DNA from: CAYJXJ01 sp964374095
GTDB taxonomy: Bacteria; Elusimicrobiota; Elusimicrobia; UBA1565; UBA9628
Assembly (NCBI GenBank): GCA_964374095.1
Contig: CAYJXJ010000202.1
Location: 1-7,619, forward strand
Reading direction: 5' to 3'
DNA length: 7,619 nucleotides
Below, in pieces: positions 6,901-7,619 of the stretch; position 1 is the stretch's first letter, and each line of letters opens with the position of its first letter. The translations under genes were made by a program, and so were the position numbers. A model generated the notes under the pieces. That model was not told where the DNA came from, did not search any database, and saw only the letters and a program-made list of their open reading frames with translations.

Positions 6901-7619
6901 AGACCACGGTGAAGGTCGAAGCGCCCTGGACGCAGGGGGCGAAGGTGTCGAAGGTGATGGTCTTGACCGCGGCGGGAGCCATAGCGGCCGTGAGGGTCAC
7001 GGAAATCGAAGGCCCGGAGAAGCTCAAGGTCCCGGCCGCGCCCGTCTGCGACGTGTTGAAGGGGAAGGCGAATCCCTGAGGAACCGCGATCCCGATCCTT
7101 CCCCCGACGGCGATGCCGGTGCCGGCATCGGCGGTGTAGGTCAGGGTGAAGGTCCTCTGCCCCCCCGCGGGGACCGATGAGAAGTTCAGGGTCGCGGCGC
7201 CTTGGCCCGCGATCTGGCCGGTCTTGTTGATGAAGGGATCGAGAATCGTGAAGTCGGCGAAAGCGCTGCCCCCGGCCGGCACGAGCTTGCTCTCCGCGCC
7301 CCGGCCCGCCGGCGCGAAAACTCCCTTGGGCTCGTTGGGATCAAGCAGGAAGTTGCCGTTCAAGTCGATAAAGGCGCGCAGGTAGTAGTCCACGTTGCCC
7401 GGGGCCGACGCGTCGTAGGGGTAAACGCCGGGAACGGCGTCGAGCGTGAACTCGCGGAAGGCCGCGGGGGCGCCCGAGAAATCGCCCCGGGGCGAGATCT
7501 CGACGCGCAGGAACTTGCCCGCGCCCTGGCTGCCCGCGTAGGTGATGTTGCCGTTGAGTATCCCGAGGCCCGCCACGGCCTGGGTCGCGATCGTGATCTT
7601 GGCCCCGGTGATGTTCTGG
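956..7619 (-). CDS. Giant multidomain surface protein with CarboxypepD_reg stalk and C-terminal FlgD/T9SS-like sorting domain (5' partial)
   Basis: One uninterrupted minus-strand frame runs from the window edge to a TGA at 958-956. The frame is still open through 7616-7618 (residues Q-N-I-T-G-A-K... before the GTG at 7576), so the real start and any signal peptide lie outside. Residues below are counted from the GTG codon at 7576, giving 2,206. Order of parts: beta domain with a DLNGNFLLDPNEP loop (to ~115); Ig-like beta sandwiches (~118-390); internal FlgD-type Ig-like domain (~391-489); about ten CarboxypepD_reg-like units (~492-1720); beta region (~1723-1865); polar Cys-containing linker (~1866-1925); beta domain ending HLSTFVV (~1930-2066); C-terminal sorting-like domain (~2083-2206). 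There are no catalytic motifs or membrane helices, and it is rich in T, S, G, V and A. Its 18 cysteines fall into nine sequential pairs, which suits an oxidised extracytoplasmic location. Inference: an exported cell-surface stalk, adhesin or matrix-like protein. The true function is unknown. The gene call is firm; the role is not. Confidence 0.93.
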   Translation of the reverse strand, partial: QNITGAKITIATQAVAGLGILNGNITYAGSQGAGKFLRVEISPRGDFSGAPAAFREFTLDAVPGVYPYDASAPGNVDYYLRAFIDLNGNFLLDPNEPKGVFAPAGRGAESKLVPAGGSAFADFTILDPFINKTGQIAGQGAATLNFSSVPAGGQRTFTLTYTADAGTGIAVGGRIGIAVPQGFAFPFNTSQTGAAGTLSFSGPSISVTLTAAMAPAAVKTITFDTFAPCVQGASTFTVVSSSGAGIAPAPLIALSPVVRVTTGAASFFQPRTPYFSAKVGARSEEQVLDAYDACGNKTQITNSVKIATLTALSYNFLTGGFASDATVGLSSSPALSTTSVLELEFAVGRSSRAFQVLAVSTGPKTIAARFDLTAPTTFFYGFTALPSDALTGVSVATAPFGVARSSITIFPGDPTKANQAFFNFTLGDPAVSWRVAIATATLDKAPVLWERYGFGRPGVGEISWDGTYSPFLNNGARVPSRKYVVTVEVAGGVRDETLTVDVNSPELRGTVFDRSGTRLPGAAVDAFGPFGGGRVESGADGGYILSGLVAGSYRLFLNKPPDYLPGEVAVVVTTGIPGFSAVSDAVLASTEAGTGSNTGKTFLNLFMKAPAKLTVTASGVGIATSAFDRWGGLQVRPSTACSGLVSGKTHFGPLRLKAGTTVFDDGGAWDPATAGFVERTDFQFKVTSGTYAAEGFFEGFKPSCSTGAVTDSGGRIDLAAFTTKASVKGTVSVPANPNGTFISVNAVPFSTTTAAQPGFGGVFLDPTVLTGSYTVSNLEPGAYLLQSNVPGFLTITSGPIVLAASEQKGDIHFPTFNTGASITGTATIQPVTTGRTLKLTVSAWSPGSNNFGTAEVTQAGGGVNTTIGYTIPGLQSNSTYQIYAHLGGVDDMDPGVDILENMPLTVLAGGVGNFTFGQSSGVIVGSITIPSNDFGNVSVFGEITASLRPQEVGHTFEFFSSTNLPNFACAADGLPAAAATGICPVGSSSATFRVTGLGTETLDLTVLYRTSGQSAKRRVSVVSGSTSTISVNLTTPTFVITGLIDNQVANTLFKSSAAGAAANILANAAYVDLTDAKGNKVAISPVGVPVSTASLARILAVRQELNQFNLAISTVFNPAVDRVGYLHAAGSYTIANVPPGTYFVRTANLRLCATCATLVPAVGQLVRVSDAGRSSINFTLTDGFSISGTIKLDEGIEDSRTLELTVLNRRREVVRRSTEVFIGDPVLEIPGNSVSYELANLPAGEFYTLEVKDLAAVPGNAYAAQPIKVPDASDSEGLKSNKTGQDLTLQRAAFIVGRLQDANSLDLITKDNASLLAPNFQIRAVASPFFEGGFVVAGSSVSGRPIQADGFFRVGPLIPKDENGDARVYDLKLSQLTWDPNFLSQGSQNYAPVTLSGRRVQPGEIHDVGVVQLSQGTSLTGTVRQSSNTAGTGLVLGNIKISGKPSFGQDAIAIHTFTNASGKYNLWVSTAISEQYDVTAAPRDGNLASNGLYYLAKTLRSVSLLATTTADFDLEPLTASVTGQVAVEDKATGGELSYPFGDQKGFPAAALNLQDPRFVPVLNPLGDIEAVTDGEGKFEIPGLSTGVYHLRVTSLGYRVAQATVTVTTTTVSISTLAAGTPLPGSLITLVRGASISGRIEKEGTKQAPSEDDIKSVAAINFAAKEYVLGTVDFDPTAKTANTYQVSGLKSGISYDMVILPRDESDRPILPKMDRGNPFTVSSDTENATGQTLTIPAQDLDCQADSKAVGGGKFQVKIDCTAALRKKTAYDDDASQFIFVSSFTSSEAQAPLSANVLHTGGDSTGSLLGPKEEAFPSGRELEGNRRKITVIYKSNLTANSGKGEFAFSLRLIVFSAQERREADQALKEIKLDKTFTFFTGLDSHAEEDCHNANNCNVSLAPSQDDDNSKKNERSKLAAKPGTFAGTGGAVCSSCATSIGISKSTDQAFAETLPLGMRAGGVKPHLLPNIPSELASAMNAFRVQAGSNTIGGATALSAFYAIFLPRSIAHQLQEPADLTLSFVASSSDTSNINVWYFTTAAACPDGSTKFGNYCKETKNRSLDADNNTITVTVDHLSTFVVADGTPDAFAAGTLETNEIIAFSFPNPGDCITHTGLAADARVGGLVGGGAHAPFSGVRIRVSLPKEGVGRRESTQINIYNVAGERVRTMDVGQVEGGKTFYKDWNCGNNSNATVASGVYFAEIVWGSERKFIKIAIVKGSGL
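959..1330 (-). other. C-terminal FlgD/T9SS type A sorting-like domain
   Basis: Residues ~2083-2206 follow the recognised layout. AFSFPNPGD (2085-2093) opens the domain, a Gly-rich insertion follows (2107-2113), then a GVRIRVSLP strand (2120-2128). INIYNVAGERVRTMDVG (2140-2156), DWNCGNNSNATVASGVYF (2167-2184) and RKFIKIAIVKGSGL (2193-2206) complete it. The FPNP opening, IYNVAGE.VR, the W-x-C-G-N turn, ASGVYF and the final KIAIVK strand are typical of Por secretion/T9SS type A sorting domains and of the related FlgD Ig-like fold. Which of the two it is cannot be decided by eye, but a PorV-like gene immediately downstream favours a sorting role. Confidence 0.75.
1379..1789 (-). other. Beta domain ending in HLSTFVV strand (ZU5-like pattern)
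   Basis: Residues ~1930-2066 contain SELASAMNAFRVQAG (1956-1970), LPRSIAHQL, a DLTLSFV strand (2001-2007), NVWYFTT (2017-2023), and a CPDGSTKFGNYC loop (2027-2038). They end with NTITVTVDHLSTFVVADG (2051-2068). The 'strand, vD-x-x-n-n-T-I-T-V-x-V-x-H-x-S-x-F-V-V' ending resembles ZU5-like beta sandwiches that often precede FlgD/T9SS-type C-terminal domains in large surface proteins. The family name is tentative. Confidence 0.45.
1802..1981 (-). other. Polar, Cys-containing linker between stalk and C-terminal domains
   Basis: Residues ~1866-1925 break the beta-rich pattern. CHNANNC (1874-1880) is followed by an Asp/Ser/Asn/Lys-rich stretch (QDDDNSKKNERSK, 1888-1900), then a Gly/Ala stretch and CSSC (1916-1919). 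It looks like an exposed flexible hinge bounded by two small disulfide loops. It is not a haem site, because neither motif is CxxCH. The functional reading is inference. Confidence 0.5.
2417..6103 (-). repeat. Array of ~10 divergent CarboxypepD_reg-like beta-sandwich units (protein-level repeats)
   Basis: Ten segments open with a G-T/x-V/I type strand: LRGTVFD, SVKGTVSV, SITGTATI, VIVGSITI, FVITGLID, SISGTIKL, FIVGRLQD, SLTGTVRQ, SVTGQVAV and SISGRIEK. They begin near residues 492, 711, 806, 907, 1023, 1170, 1279, 1403, 1505 and 1619 (bases 6103, 5446, 5161, 4858, 4510, 4069, 3742, 3370, 3064 and 2722). Most close with the family's turn-strand signature, for example GGYILSGLVAGSYRL (527-541), SYTVSNLEPGAYLL (758-771), SYTIANVPPGTYFV (1117-1130) and GKFEIPGLSTGVYHL (1562-1576). 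Spacing is about 95-150 residues, apart from a 219-residue first interval that may hide a degenerate unit (~594-708). No matching DNA-level tandem repeat is visible, so the copies are old. Such units usually form rod-like stalks or carbohydrate/protein-binding modules. Units 1, 2, 5 and 9 are the clearest; units 4, 7 and 8 are weaker. Confidence 0.75.
6110..6406 (-). other. Internal FlgD-type Ig-like domain
   Basis: Residues ~391-489 of the giant protein show the layout of FlgD Ig-like repeats: SWRVAIATATLDKAPV (418-433), then ERYGFGRPGVGEISWDG (436-452), then GARVPSRKYVVTVEV (461-475) and a closing DETLTVDV strand. The W-x-V-x-I, I-S-W-D-G and P-x-x-x-Y-x-V-x-V elements are all present. In other proteins this fold is often the cap or sorting-like module at a C-terminus. 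Here it sits just before the stalk array, so it is probably structural. Confidence 0.65.
7331..7366 (-). other. Calcium-loop-like motif DxNGNxxxDxxE in N-terminal beta domain
   Basis: Residues 71-82 of the giant protein read DLNGNFLLDPNE, directly after a YYLRAFI strand (64-70). The D-x-N-G-N-x-x-x-D-x-x-E spacing matches EF-hand/dockerin-like calcium loops common in secreted bacterial beta domains. Calcium binding is inferred from spacing only. A related D-E-N-G-D loop occurs at residues 1347-1351, within the stalk. Confidence 0.5.

Noticed and set aside
7111..7130. Inverted repeat with 9-base arms and a 2-base centre (CGATGCCGG / CCGGCATCG)
   Set aside because: It is fully coding (TADAGTGIA region), not near a gene end, and lacks a T-run, so it is not a terminator.

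Overview
The window is GC-rich (roughly two thirds G+C by eye) and contains two genes, both on the minus strand, both cut by a window edge, with no intergenic space between them. Reading in the direction of transcription (7619 towards 1), the first is a giant exported-type surface protein, open at its 5' end. It is followed by a PorV/PorQ-family (UPF0164) outer-membrane beta-barrel protein that runs off the other edge. The stop of the first and the start of the second share an ATGA (959-956), so the two are almost certainly co-transcribed and translationally coupled.

The giant protein has at least 2,220 residues in the window. From its N-terminal side it holds a beta domain with a calcium-loop-like DxNGNxxxDxxE motif, two Ig-like beta-sandwich regions, an internal FlgD-type Ig-like domain, and about ten divergent carboxypeptidase-regulatory-like (CarboxypepD_reg) beta-sandwich units. 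After these come a Cys-containing hydrophilic linker, a beta domain ending in an HLSTFVV strand, and a C-terminal FlgD/T9SS type A sorting-like domain. The neighbour encodes a relative of PorV, which in the type IX secretion system (T9SS) of Bacteroidota binds cargo C-terminal domains at the outer membrane. The layout therefore reads as a cargo gene and a shuttle/receptor gene joined in one transcript.

The likely host is a Gram-negative bacterium outside the well-studied Bacteroidota. The high GC, the multi-CarboxypepD_reg stalk, the FlgD-like C-terminus and the PorV-like partner together resemble what I associate with Elusimicrobiota or related candidate phyla. This placement is recall-based and only moderately confident.

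I see no RNA genes, mobile elements, CRISPR arrays, promoters or terminators. The long open frames on the plus strand are antisense shadows of the high-GC coding strand.
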